In this document: piece by piece, positions 34,629 to 44,070 of the stretch
How the letters are laid out: each line of letters opens with the position of its first letter
Numbering within the stretch: position 1 is the first letter of the stretch
Source of the DNA: an archaeon
GTDB lineage: Archaea > EX4484-52 > WAPT01
Direction of reading: 5' to 3'
NCBI GenBank assembly: GCA_029258795.1
Contig: JAPDKB010000016.1
Span: forward strand, 1-59,826
DNA: 59,826 nt
Made by a program: the position numbers and the translations under genes
Notes under the pieces: model-generated
Seen by the model: only the letters and a program-made list of their open reading frames with translations
What the model was told of the DNA's origin: nothing
Databases searched by the model: none

Positions 34629-34682
34629 GGATGTAACGCGGATGGCAATCTACTTATCTTTTATGGTGATAGGTAAAATATT

Positions 34683-35101
34683 ATGGATGAAGATTCGTCC
34701 TATGATGTAAAACAGCACGAGAGGATAGCGGAGATTCTTTATGATGTGGCGCGGGTAACCGATCTACCGCAGGACTCATCACAGATTTATTCCCGCCTCA
34801 GGCAGACAATCAGGGACATGCGAACCGTGCTGAGAGCTGTGGCAAACTGCGAGTACAGGATGGGGGTCATCCTTCCTGGGAACTGTGGTACGGGCACATA
34901 AAGGAGTGCGATGATGGAAAGATGTTCTATCCTGAATTCGTGGTGATGCTACGCAAGTGTGAAGAGTGTGGGTATGTGGAAAGAAGGGAGGATGGATCAT
35001 TTCATATCACGGAGAAGGGTATGGAAATTCTGAAGTACGTGGATGAAGAAGCTCTCAAAGAACACGTTGATTTCGTGGTGAGGTGGACGATGCGGAGGTG
35101 A
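34683..35101 (+). pseudogene. Small zinc/winged-helix-like protein, frameshifted at a G run
   Basis: The first frame ends at 34901 after 72 residues, but the next frame carries on sensibly (GHPSWELWYGHIKE, then CEECGYVERREDGSFHITEKG, ending ...VRWTMRR at 35101). Inserting one G in GGGGG at 34862-34866 joins them into about 139 residues. The second half has a CxxC pair and a wHTH-like end. Either a sequencing or assembly error or a true frameshift; I cannot tell from the sequence. Function unknown. Confidence 0.65.
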
Positions 35102-35181
35102 TCCAAGCTGTTCTTTTCTATCCTCCATTTAAAATTTAAAAAATGAATCCACCAAAAATTACGGTTGTTATTGCTGAGAAT

Positions 35182-35258
35182 GGGGCGGTAGCTCAGCCTG
35201 GGAGAGCGCGCGGCTGAAGACCGCGGTGTCCGGGGTTCGAATCCCCGCCGCCCCACCA
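35182..35258 (+). tRNA. tRNA-Phe (GAA), 3' CCA encoded
   Basis: Acceptor GGGGCGG pairs with CCGCCCC. The anticodon stem is CGCGG/CCGCG with loop CTGAAGA, giving anticodon GAA. The T-arm is CGGGG-TTCGAAT-CCCCG, the discriminator is A, and CCA is encoded. No intron. A TTTAAAATTTAAA element at 35128-35140 lies about 45 bases upstream. Confidence 0.97.
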
Positions 35259-35294
35259 TGACTTTAAAAAATTTCCCGGCATTTTCTATTTCTT

Positions 35295-35888
35295 ATGGCA
35301 GGAAAGGAAGAGGGCGAAAAAAAGCAGAAAAGCAAGATAATAGCTCATGCTGAGCTCCTGCAGAACAGGGTTATAGTTTGGGATGAGGAGGAAGGTAACA
35401 GAATCTACAGCGAGAAGTACTTCGGAAAGTGGATTGAGGAAGAGAAGGTTAAGTTCTTGCAGCTGATGCTGGAAGAAGCTATGCTTCTCCTTGAGAGGGG
35501 TTTTATCGAGATAAAGGAGGGCAGGAAAAAGCTGGATGTGAAGGAGTTCTACAGGAGATGCTGCGAGATCGATCCTGAATTTCCGTTCAAGTACATAGTT
35601 TACAGGGATCTGAGAAATCGCGGCTTCATAGTTAAATCCGGCTTCAAGTTCGGCACGCACTTCAGGGTTTATGAGAGGGGTGTCAACCCTTACAAGAAGG
35701 GGGAGAAGAGTCCAAGAGAGCACACCAAGTACAACGTGCATGCTGTACCTGAGAACGTTGACTGGAGTCTTGCTGATCTTTCAAGATTCGTGAGGCTCAG
35801 CCAGAACATAAGAGCAAAGCCATTGCTCGCTGTTGTGGATGAGGAAGGTAGTGTTACGTACTACATCATAAAGCATGTCAGTCCGTAA
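35295..35888 (+). CDS. endA: tRNA-splicing endonuclease EndA
   Basis: 197 residues. The catalytic triad is visible as Tyr126 (HFRVYERG), His143 (REHTKY) and Lys175 (NIRAKPLLAVV). It cleaves bulge-helix-bulge introns in tRNA precursors. This length suits the homotetrameric alpha-4 class. A TTTAAA at 35263-35268 is about 29 bases before the ATG, so the transcript is probably leaderless. Confidence 0.93.
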   Translation: MAGKEEGEKKQKSKIIAHAELLQNRVIVWDEEEGNRIYSEKYFGKWIEEEKVKFLQLMLEEAMLLLERGFIEIKEGRKKLDVKEFYRRCCEIDPEFPFKYIVYRDLRNRGFIVKSGFKFGTHFRVYERGVNPYKKGEKSPREHTKYNVHAVPENVDWSLADLSRFVRLSQNIRAKPLLAVVDEEGSVTYYIIKHVSP

Positions 35889-35919
35889 AAAAATTAATCC
35901 CCTTACTGAAAAAACACAA

Positions 35920-37464
35920 TCAGGGTTTCTTTAATTCCCCAAACCTCATTTCTCCTTCTATCAGCTTTTCCAGAATACTTGGAAGCTCGTCAATCTTGAC
36001 TCTCACCTGCTCCCTGCTATCCCTATCCCTTATCGTCACCGTACCATCCTCAAGCGTGTCATAATCTATGGTTACACAATAGGGTGTGCCTATCTCATCC
36101 TGCCTTGCATACCTCCGCCCTATGCTTCCCTTCTCATCGTAAAATGCAGCGAATTTTTTCTTCAGCATCTCATAAACATCTCTGGCTTTTTCTGACAGCC
36201 CATCCTTGCTCACGAGCGGGAACACCGCAACCTTGTATGGCGCGAGTTTCGGATGGAGTTTCAAAACAACCCTTCCATCCTCCTCATGATAGGCATCGAT
36301 TATGAAGACGAGGAATGCTCTGTCCACACCCTGCGATGGCTCAGCAACAACATAAGGCACCACTTTCTTTTTTGTCTCCTCATCAAAATAGGTCAGGTCT
36401 TTCCCGCTGAACTTCATGTGCTGCTGCAGATCATAAGTTGTTCTGTTGGCTATGCCGTGTATTTCCTTCCAGCCGAATGGAAACTTGTACTCTATGTCCC
36501 ACGTGTCAAGGGCATAGTGGCTCCTCTCCTCTGGCAGATGTTGTCTTATCCTGAGCTTTTCCGGGTTGACGCCAAGGTCCACAAACCACTTATACATCTC
36601 ATATAGCCAGTAGGCATGCCACCTCGTCTTGATTATGTTCTTATCCAGCGCTTCACAGATTGTCATTTTTTTGTGGCTCTCGCCCTTCTCCTGCATTTCA
36701 GCAGAAAGCACATTCATCTCGAAGTCCAGAATCTCATCAGTTAAATATGGGCAGTCGTTCACCTTATCAGGATGTATAAAATACTCAATCTCCATCTGTT
36801 CGAACTCCCTCATGCGAAACAGAAAGTTGCGCGGGCTTATCTCGTTTCTGTATGCCCTGCCCATCTGCGCTATACCGAACGGAAGCTTGACGCGCGTTGT
36901 TTCCATAATGAGCTTGAAATTGGTGAACATCAGCTGGGCTGTCTCCGGCCTCAAATATGCTATGCTGCTCTCATCTTCAGTTGGCCCAACGAAGGTCTTG
37001 AACATCAGGTTGAATGTTCTTGCAGGAGTGAGCTCACCACCACATTTAGGGCATTTTATGTTATGCTTCTTTATCATCTCATTTATCTGCTCGATTGTTA
37101 TGCCATCAACCGCTATTCCAACAGCATCCTCAATTAAATGATCTGCTCTATGCCTCGTGTGGCATTTCTTGCACTCAACAAGCGGGTCAACGAAGCTGTC
37201 AACATGTCCAGAAGCTTTCCAAACCATGGGATGGTTGATGGTACATGCATCTATACCCACAACATCGTCACGCTGCCTTACAAACCTGTTCCACCACTCA
37301 TCCTTGATGTTCTTTTTGAGCTCCACTCCCAAAGGTCCGTAATCGTAAAAGCCCGCAAAACCACCATATATCTCGCAGGAAGGATAGACAAAGCCCTTCC
37401 TCTTGCAGAATGTGGCTATTTTTTGGATGAAAGTTTTCATTTCCTTTTCGTCAACTTCAGCCAT
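35920..37464 (-). CDS. glyS: Glycyl-tRNA synthetase, class II (homodimeric type)
   Basis: 514 residues. Opening region FVYPSCEIYGGFAGFYDYGPLG, the class II motif 2 region (FGIAQMGRAYRNEISPRNFLFRMREFEQME) and motif 3 near GVDRAFLVFIIDAYHEE are all clear, with an anticodon-binding C-terminal domain. It charges tRNA-Gly. The start is ATG 37464 behind a GAGGGGGAAAG site. Divergent from the AIM24-like gene, sharing the palindromic box at 37504-37515. Confidence 0.96.
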   Translation of the reverse strand: MAEVDEKEMKTFIQKIATFCKRKGFVYPSCEIYGGFAGFYDYGPLGVELKKNIKDEWWNRFVRQRDDVVGIDACTINHPMVWKASGHVDSFVDPLVECKKCHTRHRADHLIEDAVGIAVDGITIEQINEMIKKHNIKCPKCGGELTPARTFNLMFKTFVGPTEDESSIAYLRPETAQLMFTNFKLIMETTRVKLPFGIAQMGRAYRNEISPRNFLFRMREFEQMEIEYFIHPDKVNDCPYLTDEILDFEMNVLSAEMQEKGESHKKMTICEALDKNIIKTRWHAYWLYEMYKWFVDLGVNPEKLRIRQHLPEERSHYALDTWDIEYKFPFGWKEIHGIANRTTYDLQQHMKFSGKDLTYFDEETKKKVVPYVVAEPSQGVDRAFLVFIIDAYHEEDGRVVLKLHPKLAPYKVAVFPLVSKDGLSEKARDVYEMLKKKFAAFYDEKGSIGRRYARQDEIGTPYCVTIDYDTLEDGTVTIRDRDSREQVRVKIDELPSILEKLIEGEMRFGELKKP

Positions 37465-37503
37465 GCTTTCCCCCTCACTACCGGATTTTGATTATTGGTA
37501 ACG

Positions 37504-37515
37504 TTTAAATTTAAA
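37504..37515. promoter_or_regulatory. Palindromic TTTAAATTTAAA box between glyS and the AIM24-like gene
   Basis: A 12-base perfect palindrome about 40-51 bases from each divergent ATG (37464 minus, 37561 plus). That leaves room for a roughly 20-base leader with a ribosome site on each side. Candidate shared TBP site. Confidence 0.5.
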
Positions 37516-37560
37516 AAACTACATAAATCAGGCAAAGCCAAATCAAGAGGTGTTAGGAGC

Positions 37561-38280
37561 ATGCGCTACAGAATAATAGGCAAGCCATCCTACAGTCTGG
37601 TTGAGGCTTATCTTGATGCCGGGGAGGAGATAGTGGCTGAGGCAGGAGCCATGGCTTACATGAAGAATGTGGAGATGGTGACAGAAACTGGAGGAGTTGG
37701 TGGAGCTATAAAGAGAAGCTTGCTCGGTGGAGAGAGCTTCTTCCTGAACAGGTATAGATGTATGGCTGGAAAGGGTGTTGTTGGACTCGCCCCAAACTAT
37801 CCCGGAGATGTTGAGCTTGTGGAAGTGAGCGGCACGCTTTACGTGCAGAGCGGGTCATTTCTCGCTGGAGCGCCAACACTCAACATAGACATAAAGTGGG
37901 GCGGAGCAAAAGCGTTTTTCAGTGGAGAAGGGCTTTTCCTGCTCAAGATAAGCGGAACGGGATGGCTTTTCATTTCCTCCTTCGGCGGGCTGGAAAGAAT
38001 TGACTTGCAGAACGATGAAATAACGGTTGATACCGGGCACATAGTTGCATTTACCGAAGGGCTTGAGTGGAGCGTTGGTAAGGCAGGAAACCTCAAATCG
38101 CTCTTTTTCAGCGGGGAGGGGCTCGTTGCGAGGTTTAGGGGCACCGGCTCCATCTGGGTGCAGACGAGAACAACAGACGGCTTCCTGTACTGGGTTGCGT
38201 CGCACCTCCAGCACAGCGGAAAGAGCAAGGCAGCTATTGCAGGAGGTTTGCTTGGAGCCCTGATGGCCGGCAAAAAATGA
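37561..38280 (+). CDS. AIM24 / TIGR00266 family protein
   Basis: 239 residues from the ATG at 37561, preceded by AGAGGTGTTAGGAGC. The beta-rich fold has the family's Gly-rich strands: AEAGAMAYMK, VYQSGSFLAGAP-type and GTGWLFISSFG. The C-terminal GGLLGALMAGKK may be a membrane or surface patch. AIM24 proteins are widespread and poorly characterised. It is followed by the aaRS genes but its function need not be related. Confidence 0.75.
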   Translation: MRYRIIGKPSYSLVEAYLDAGEEIVAEAGAMAYMKNVEMVTETGGVGGAIKRSLLGGESFFLNRYRCMAGKGVVGLAPNYPGDVELVEVSGTLYVQSGSFLAGAPTLNIDIKWGGAKAFFSGEGLFLLKISGTGWLFISSFGGLERIDLQNDEITVDTGHIVAFTEGLEWSVGKAGNLKSLFFSGEGLVARFRGTGSIWVQTRTTDGFLYWVASHLQHSGKSKAAIAGGLLGALMAGKK

Positions 38281-38347
38281 AGGATTTAAAAAGCATTTTC
38301 TGCTTATTTTTACCTATCGTTTTTCATGCTGAAAGGGTGATTGCTGA

Positions 38348-39442
38348 ATGGTAAAGCTCGATCCCTGGGGTTCAGCGCAGGTAAAGAGCTATAAAAAGCT
38401 GATGAAGGAATTCGGCATCCAGCCGTTCAGTGAGATACTTAACAAGCTTGATGACCCACACCCTTACATGAAAAGAGGTATAATATACGGGCACAGAGAT
38501 TTTGGGAGGGTTGCAGAAGCGATGAAAAAACATGAGAAGTTTGCAATGATGACCGGCTTCATGCCATCTGGTAAAGCACACCTTGGCCACAGAATGCTGA
38601 TGGATCAGATAGTGTGGTACCAGAAAAAGCGCGCTTTGGTTTACGTTTGCATAGCAGATGTTGAGGCGTACACCGTCAGGAGGATAAGCAGGAAGGACTG
38701 TCTGAAGTTTGGAATGGATTATCTTGCTTATCTTGCAGCAATGGGTCTCGATGCCACCAAAGCTGTGCTGTACTTCCAGAGCGGGAAAGATGGCAAGTAT
38801 CATGCTTTCAGCAAGCTCGCAGCAAGGAAGGTCACGTTCAACGAGCTTGAGGCTATCTATGGGAGCCTGACCCCCGGCAAGATAGTATCAGCCCTGACGC
38901 AGGTGGCTGACATTTTGCTCCCGCAGCTGGAGCATGGTGCCATGCCAACGGTTGTGCCCGTTGGCTCGGATCAGGATCCGCACATGAGGTTAACGAGAGA
39001 TATAGCCGCGAGGACGAAAGCTGAGTATGGCTTCATACTTCCAAGCTCAACGTACCACAAGTTCCAGACCGGGCTTGATGGTGGAAAGATGAGCTCCTCA
39101 AAGCCCTCTTCCTTCATAGCGCTTGATGAGGACGAAAAAAGCATAAAAAAGAAGGTGATGAATGCTGTTACCGGTGGAAGGATAACGCTGGAGGAGCAGA
39201 AAAAGCTGGGGGGAAATCCGGATGTATGCACGGTTTTTGAACTATTCGCTTACCATGTTGAAAAGAATGATAAAGAACTGAACAGGATTTATGATGAGTG
39301 TAAAGCTGGCAAAAGGTTGTGCGGGCCATGTAAGAAAGAATGTGCCGAAAAACTGGCTGCGATGTTAAAGGATTTAAATGAGAAAAAGGAAGTGGAGAAG
39401 GAAAGGATAAAAGAATTCGTGGTGCTGCCGGATGGAGCTTGA
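38348..39442 (+). CDS. trpS: Tryptophanyl-tRNA synthetase
   Basis: 364 residues, class I. The HIGH-like PSGKAHLGH is near 77-85, and KMSSSKPSSF near 249-258. The DPHMRLTRDIA stretch fits archaeal/eukaryotic TrpRS. The C-terminal part has a CxxC-type region (CGPCKKEC). The start is the ATG 38348 behind GAAAGGGTGATTGCTGA. It overlaps pheS by 11 bases. Confidence 0.95.
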   Translation: MVKLDPWGSAQVKSYKKLMKEFGIQPFSEILNKLDDPHPYMKRGIIYGHRDFGRVAEAMKKHEKFAMMTGFMPSGKAHLGHRMLMDQIVWYQKKRALVYVCIADVEAYTVRRISRKDCLKFGMDYLAYLAAMGLDATKAVLYFQSGKDGKYHAFSKLAARKVTFNELEAIYGSLTPGKIVSALTQVADILLPQLEHGAMPTVVPVGSDQDPHMRLTRDIAARTKAEYGFILPSSTYHKFQTGLDGGKMSSSKPSSFIALDEDEKSIKKKVMNAVTGGRITLEEQKKLGGNPDVCTVFELFAYHVEKNDKELNRIYDECKAGKRLCGPCKKECAEKLAAMLKDLNEKKEVEKERIKEFVVLPDGA

Positions 39443-40919
39443 GAGGAATGAGGCGCTTGTGTTAAAAGCAATGATAGATGGGAACGAGTACAGCGTGAAT
39501 GAGCTTGTTGAAAAAACGAAGCTGAACATAGCAGCAGTTGTCAAGGCGCTGGAAGGGCTGAAAGTGAGGAAGTTGGTGGAGGTCAGAGAAGAGGAAAAGG
39601 ATGTTCTTGAGCTAAGTGAGGAGGGAGAGAAAGCTTTAGAAGAAGGGGTTGTGGAGAGAAAGCTTGTCAAGGAACTTGTGGAAGCTGGTGGAAACAAGCC
39701 AGTTGATGATATAGAAACTCAGCCGAAGGATGTTGCCATAGGATGGGCGATAAAGAAGGGCTGGGTCAAGCTGGAAAAGAAGGACAACAAGAGATTTGTT
39801 GTGGTTACAGCGAGAGGAAAGGAGCATGCTGATAAGGAGGACGAGCTGGAGAAAGCTCTCAGGGACATAGCTGAGGGCAGGAAGGTTGAGGACAAGCTGA
39901 TCAAAATCCTGCGCTCCAGAGGGCTGGTGGAAGCTGAGAAGAAATCGGAAAGGTACGCAAGAATAACGAAGGAAGGTGAGAAGGTTGCTGGAACCATAAA
40001 GGAAATAAAGGAGGAGGTGACGCTTCTCACGCCGGATCTCATAAAGACGGGCAAGTGGAAGGAAGTGGAGATCAAGCGCTACGATGTGAAGGACCCTGTT
40101 AGAGAGATTTATCCTGCAAAGAAACAGCCATACAGAGCTTTTCTCGATGAGGTGAAGAGGAAGCTCATCTCCATGGGCTTCAAGGAGATGGAAGGCCCGC
40201 TGATCGAGCTGGAGTTCTGGAACTTCGATGCTCTATTCCAGCCGCAGAACCATCCCGCAAGAACTTGGACGGACACCTACAAGCTGAAGCATCCAAGCCA
40301 CGGAAAGCTTCCAGCAAAGAAAATCGTTGAGAGGGTCAAGAAAACCCATGAAAATGGGTGGAAAACTGGCTCGAAGGGCTGGCGGTACAAGTGGAGTGAG
40401 GAAATAGCCAGCCAGTTGATGCCCCGTGCTCAGGGTACAGCATTATCTGCAAGAACTCTTGCCTCTCTTCCTGAAATTCCGGGTAAGTATTTTGCGATAG
40501 CAAGATGCTACAGACCGGATAAGCTTGACGCCACGCATCTCATCGAGTTCAATCAGGTTGAAGGTATAGTGCTGGGTGAAGAGCTGAACTTCAGGCATTT
40601 GCTTGGAATACTCAAAACCTTCGCCAAGGAGGTTGCAAGAGCAGAAAAGGTGAAGTTCTATCCTGATTATTATCCCTTCACCGAACCCTCCGTGCAGCTG
40701 TCCGCAAAACATCCCGAGCTCGGATGGGTTGAGTTGGGTGGAGCGGGAATATTCAGAGAGGAGGTAACAAAGCCGCTGGGCATAGACGTGCCCGTCATAG
40801 CATGGGGGCTTGGAATTGACAGGCTTGCGATGTTCAAGCTCGGCATAAAGGATATAAGGTACCTGTTCAGCTACGATCTTGAGTGGATAAGGAAGCACAA
40901 AGCCATCATCACGCTTTGA
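39432..40919 (+). CDS. pheS: Phenylalanyl-tRNA synthetase alpha subunit
   Basis: 495 residues, archaeal form: an N-terminal set of winged-helix repeats (1-190), then the class II core with motif 2 (FAIARCYRPDKLDATHLIEF) and motif 3 (VIAWGLGIDRLAMFKLGI). The start ATG at 39432 lies inside trpS, so translation is coupled. pheT follows after 15 bases, giving a standard alpha-2 beta-2 enzyme. Confidence 0.95.
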   Translation: MELERNEALVLKAMIDGNEYSVNELVEKTKLNIAAVVKALEGLKVRKLVEVREEEKDVLELSEEGEKALEEGVVERKLVKELVEAGGNKPVDDIETQPKDVAIGWAIKKGWVKLEKKDNKRFVVVTARGKEHADKEDELEKALRDIAEGRKVEDKLIKILRSRGLVEAEKKSERYARITKEGEKVAGTIKEIKEEVTLLTPDLIKTGKWKEVEIKRYDVKDPVREIYPAKKQPYRAFLDEVKRKLISMGFKEMEGPLIELEFWNFDALFQPQNHPARTWTDTYKLKHPSHGKLPAKKIVERVKKTHENGWKTGSKGWRYKWSEEIASQLMPRAQGTALSARTLASLPEIPGKYFAIARCYRPDKLDATHLIEFNQVEGIVLGEELNFRHLLGILKTFAKEVARAEKVKFYPDYYPFTEPSVQLSAKHPELGWVELGGAGIFREEVTKPLGIDVPVIAWGLGIDRLAMFKLGIKDIRYLFSYDLEWIRKHKAIITL

Positions 40920-40934
40920 AGAGGGTGGGATTTC

Positions 40935-42608
40935 ATGCCAACGGTTGAAATTTCAAGGAAAGACCTTGAAAAGCTGGTCGGAAGGAAAGCTTCGAGCATG
41001 GAAGGGCTTGAGGAATGGCTGATGTGGGTTAAGGGCGAGATAGATGATGTTGATGGAGACACCATAAAAGTTGATGTTAAGGACACCAACAGGCCTGACC
41101 TGTGGAGCGTTGAGGGCATGGCAAGGGAAATTAGAGGGCATCTCAAGATAGAAGGGGGTCTGCCACACTACACTGTTGGAGAAGCTTTAACTGAGGTTTT
41201 CGTTGATAAAAAGCTGAAAGATATAAGGCCTGTGATTGGCTGTGCCATCGTCAAAAACGTGAAGTTTGATGATGAGTCGATAAGGCAGCTGATGCAGCTG
41301 CAGGAAAAGATACACCACACCTTCGGAAGGAAGAGGGAGTATGTTGCGATAGGCGTTTCCAATTTCGACAAGATAAAGCCACCCATCTTTTACAAGGCTG
41401 TGAAACCGGACGAGCTGAAATTCCCCCCGCTCGGATTTGAGGAGGAGATGACACCAGCTGAGATTCTTGAGAAGCATCCGAAGGGACAGGAGTACGGGCA
41501 TCTTGTGGAGATGTTCAAGCGCTATCCCATAATAGTTGATTCTAAGAAGGAGGTCATTTCAATGCCGCCCATCATCAACTCCAACACCATAGGCAGGATA
41601 GATGAGAACACCAGGAACGTTTTCATCGATGTTACTGGATTGAGGGAGGAGGATGTCTTCACAGCCCTCAACGTCATGGTTACGGTCCTTGCTGATAGGG
41701 GTGGAGAAATATATGGAGTTGTGGTTCATGATGTTAATGGTAAGAAGCTTGTGCTTCCAGATCTGACCCCAAAAAGCGTTGAGGTGGAGAGCGAGAAGAT
41801 AAGGAGAATTCTTGGTATAGAGATCTCCGACCACGAAATAGTTGAGCTGCTGAAGGATGCAAGATATGATGCTGAAGTGGTGAAGGATGGTGTTATTGTT
41901 GCAAAATACCTCCCTACAAGAAACGACATCCTCCACTGGAGGGATGTGGCGGAGGACGTTGCTATAAGTTTTGGTTATAACGACATTCTGCCCGCTGAAC
42001 TTGCTGTCTCAACTCATGGCGAGCTTAGCAGGAGGGAGCTACTCTCCGATAAAATAAGAGAGCTCATGTTGGGTTATGAATTGCAGGAAGTGATGACATT
42101 CACTCTGACAAACAAGGAAGTGCTCTTCACCAAGATGAACAGAAAGGAAGAAGATGTGGTGGAGATAGCCAACCCCGTCTCCTCAAGCTGGACAACGATA
42201 AGAAACACAATCCTCCCATGCCTCATGGAGTTCTTGGCCAGAAACAAGCATGTGGAATATCCGCAGCGCATCTTTGAGGTGGGGGATGTCGTCGAGATAG
42301 ACGAAAAAGCAGAAACTGCAACCAGAACGAAAAGGCATCTCGCCATAGCCATCGCTTCCAGCACCGCCTCTTTTACGGAGATCAAGGAGATTGTGGAATC
42401 TTTTGCAAAGCAGCTTGGATTGAAGTTCGAGTATGAGGAAGAGAAGGATGGAGCGTTCATAGAGGGAAGGTGTGCTAGAATCATGCTCGGGAATAAAAAG
42501 ATTGGAGTGATGGGAGAGATAAATCCTGCTGTTCTCAACAACTGGGAGTTAGAGATGCCGGTAGCTGCTGCGGAGATAGAGCTTGAGGAGATTATGAAGC
42601 ATTTGTAA
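40935..42608 (+). CDS. pheT: Phenylalanyl-tRNA synthetase beta subunit
   Basis: 557 residues, the shorter archaeal PheT, with the B3/B4 editing domain (IGCAIVKNVKF region) and B5. The KPDELKFPPLGFEEEMTP segment and the class II-like C-terminal fold are visible. It edits misacylated tRNA and supports PheS. It is the last housekeeping gene before the A+T-rich island. Confidence 0.94.
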   Translation: MPTVEISRKDLEKLVGRKASSMEGLEEWLMWVKGEIDDVDGDTIKVDVKDTNRPDLWSVEGMAREIRGHLKIEGGLPHYTVGEALTEVFVDKKLKDIRPVIGCAIVKNVKFDDESIRQLMQLQEKIHHTFGRKREYVAIGVSNFDKIKPPIFYKAVKPDELKFPPLGFEEEMTPAEILEKHPKGQEYGHLVEMFKRYPIIVDSKKEVISMPPIINSNTIGRIDENTRNVFIDVTGLREEDVFTALNVMVTVLADRGGEIYGVVVHDVNGKKLVLPDLTPKSVEVESEKIRRILGIEISDHEIVELLKDARYDAEVVKDGVIVAKYLPTRNDILHWRDVAEDVAISFGYNDILPAELAVSTHGELSRRELLSDKIRELMLGYELQEVMTFTLTNKEVLFTKMNRKEEDVVEIANPVSSSWTTIRNTILPCLMEFLARNKHVEYPQRIFEVGDVVEIDEKAETATRTKRHLAIAIASSTASFTEIKEIVESFAKQLGLKFEYEEEKDGAFIEGRCARIMLGNKKIGVMGEINPAVLNNWELEMPVAAAEIELEEIMKHL

Positions 42609-42636
42609 TGCACACTAGAAGCTGGGTGTAGGTATC

Positions 42637-43008
42637 GTGTTGAAACCAGTCTTGAAAAATGGCAAGTTGGAAGTTAAAATAAAAAGGAAGAAGGATTCAC
42701 AAAACCAAAAATATAGAGGAGTGTTGTTGAGTGAAATAGCTAAACGATTTAAAGAAGAGACTGAGAACACGGGCAAGTTATACTGTGGTGGGGGAGCCGG
42801 ATATAGTCGCCACGACAAAGCATTCAGATTATATAGTAAAGTTCTCAGCGAGTTTAGAAGGAAATATCCTGAAAAGTACGAGGAAGGCTTTGATGCGTTT
42901 AAAGCAAATGAGGAGAAGAAGCTTCAGGAAGTGCTCGAATTTCTCAGAAGTAAAGTAAAAATAAAACTGGTTGATAGCAAAGAACATTTTGAGGTCCAGA
43001 TAAAATAA
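42637..43008 (+). CDS. Small basic orphan protein
   Basis: 123 residues starting at GTG 42637. It is rich in Lys and Arg with one GGGAGYSR glycine loop. No family recognised. It sits at the left edge of the A+T-rich island and ends one base before the convergent zinc protein, so it may be an island gene. RNA or DNA binding is possible from charge alone. Confidence 0.5.
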   Translation: MLKPVLKNGKLEVKIKRKKDSQNQKYRGVLLSEIAKRFKEETENTGKLYCGGGAGYSRHDKAFRLYSKVLSEFRRKYPEKYEEGFDAFKANEEKKLQEVLEFLRSKVKIKLVDSKEHFEVQIK

Positions 43009-43009
43009 T

Positions 43010-43687
43010 TCAAAGGAACTCCACGTTCCTCACGTCAAATACAATTTCTTTACCATCCACAATATGTAAGCAACCCTCACATCTTATGGTCTTGTTTTTA
43101 GCAAGCCCTAATCTTTCAATTTCATCCTTGCTTTTGAACTTTAGGTATTTAACCCTACTTCTATTTCTTCTCGGTTTAGGGTCCAACGTCACTGTAAAAA
43201 GATCAGTAAAAGGCGGACAATTAGCTTTTGTCGGGTCATATATTGCTTTGATCTCTCCCTGCAAAATGACTCTTCTGCCCTGCTTTTCGATAACAGAGAA
43301 GTCGTTGGAAGGGATTGCGCCAGAACAAATAGGACAAGCTGCTATGTATTTTCTAAGCACAATTGTGTGTTTATCTTTCCCCTCAATTATTTCAGCGTCT
43401 TTTATCCCACACACATTACCCTTCAATACCTTTTCTACAAATCTCAAAGCACATTTGTAAGATATCGCCTGTATTTCAATTTCATCCACAGATTCTTTCA
43501 CGAGTTTTTCCAAGTCTTTAATGGCGCTATCAAAATCGACCCATCCACATTGCGCGAGATAAGCGCATAAGCGTGAGCAGTATTTACCTCTTGAGGCATA
43601 CACTCCTATCTTTATTGCTTTATCTTCAGGTATTGGTTTTCCGCAGTTGGAGCAAATCGATAAGTATCTCGTATGATTCACCCTCAC
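43010..43687 (-). CDS. Multi-zinc-binding orphan protein
   Basis: 225 residues from a GTG at 43687. Three cysteine clusters are visible: CSNCGKPI ... KYCSRLC (about 12-40), CPICSGAI near 118, and RCEGC near 203. The first resembles a zinc finger of the CxxC ... YCSxxC kind. The rest has no family that I recognise. It follows the winged-helix gene by 38 bases on the same strand, so the pair is probably one operon. Nucleic acid or protein binding is likely (inference). Confidence 0.6.
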   Translation of the reverse strand: MRVNHTRYLSICSNCGKPIPEDKAIKIGVYASRGKYCSRLCAYLAQCGWVDFDSAIKDLEKLVKESVDEIEIQAISYKCALRFVEKVLKGNVCGIKDAEIIEGKDKHTIVLRKYIAACPICSGAIPSNDFSVIEKQGRRVILQGEIKAIYDPTKANCPPFTDLFTVTLDPKPRRNRSRVKYLKFKSKDEIERLGLAKNKTIRCEGCLHIVDGKEIVFDVRNVEFL

Positions 43688-43725
43688 ATAAATAATTTTT
43701 AAAAAGCATAACCACTTGATTTTTA

Positions 43726-44070
43726 TCAGTGAATTTCATATACATACTTCTTACCCTCTTTTGTAATCTGTCCATGACCTTTTGCAACCATACATAAAAG
43801 GATTGCTTGAACCTCATATTTTTGTTTCCATCCAGTTGTTTCTAAATATTGATCATAACCTTTAGAGTTGATAATGTTTATTGCCTCACTAATTGATATT
43901 TTCCTGCCTTTAAAAATATCAAGAAACATGTTTACAATCTCTTTACTTATGGTTCGTCTAGAAATCTCTCCGCTTTTACCTATTGGCCCCTCTACGATAT
44001 AAGAATCGTTTTCTTCATATATGCAGTATTCATTTCTCAATTTTATTGTAGTTAGATGTTTCAACATCAT
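43726..44070 (-). CDS. Winged-helix DNA-binding orphan, possible island regulator
   Basis: 114 residues. The C-terminal half (about 50-114) has an alpha-alpha-beta pattern ending GHGQITKEGKKYVYEIH, which resembles a wing. An A+T element on the minus strand (44085-44097) lies about 20 bases upstream, so the start may be leaderless (two Mets, 44070 and 44067). First gene of a two-gene minus-strand unit and divergent, across a 373-base gap, from the 1327-residue gene. Regulator role is inferred. Confidence 0.5.
   Translation of the reverse strand: MMLKHLTTIKLRNEYCIYEENDSYIVEGPIGKSGEISRRTISKEIVNMFLDIFKGRKISISEAINIINSKGYDQYLETTGWKQKYEVQAILLCMVAKGHGQITKEGKKYVYEIH

Noticed and set aside
34658-34666. 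Possible shared TATA box between the DUF457 gene and the frameshifted gene
   Set aside because: The distances (about 21 and 34 bases from the ATGs) are off the usual 27 in both directions.
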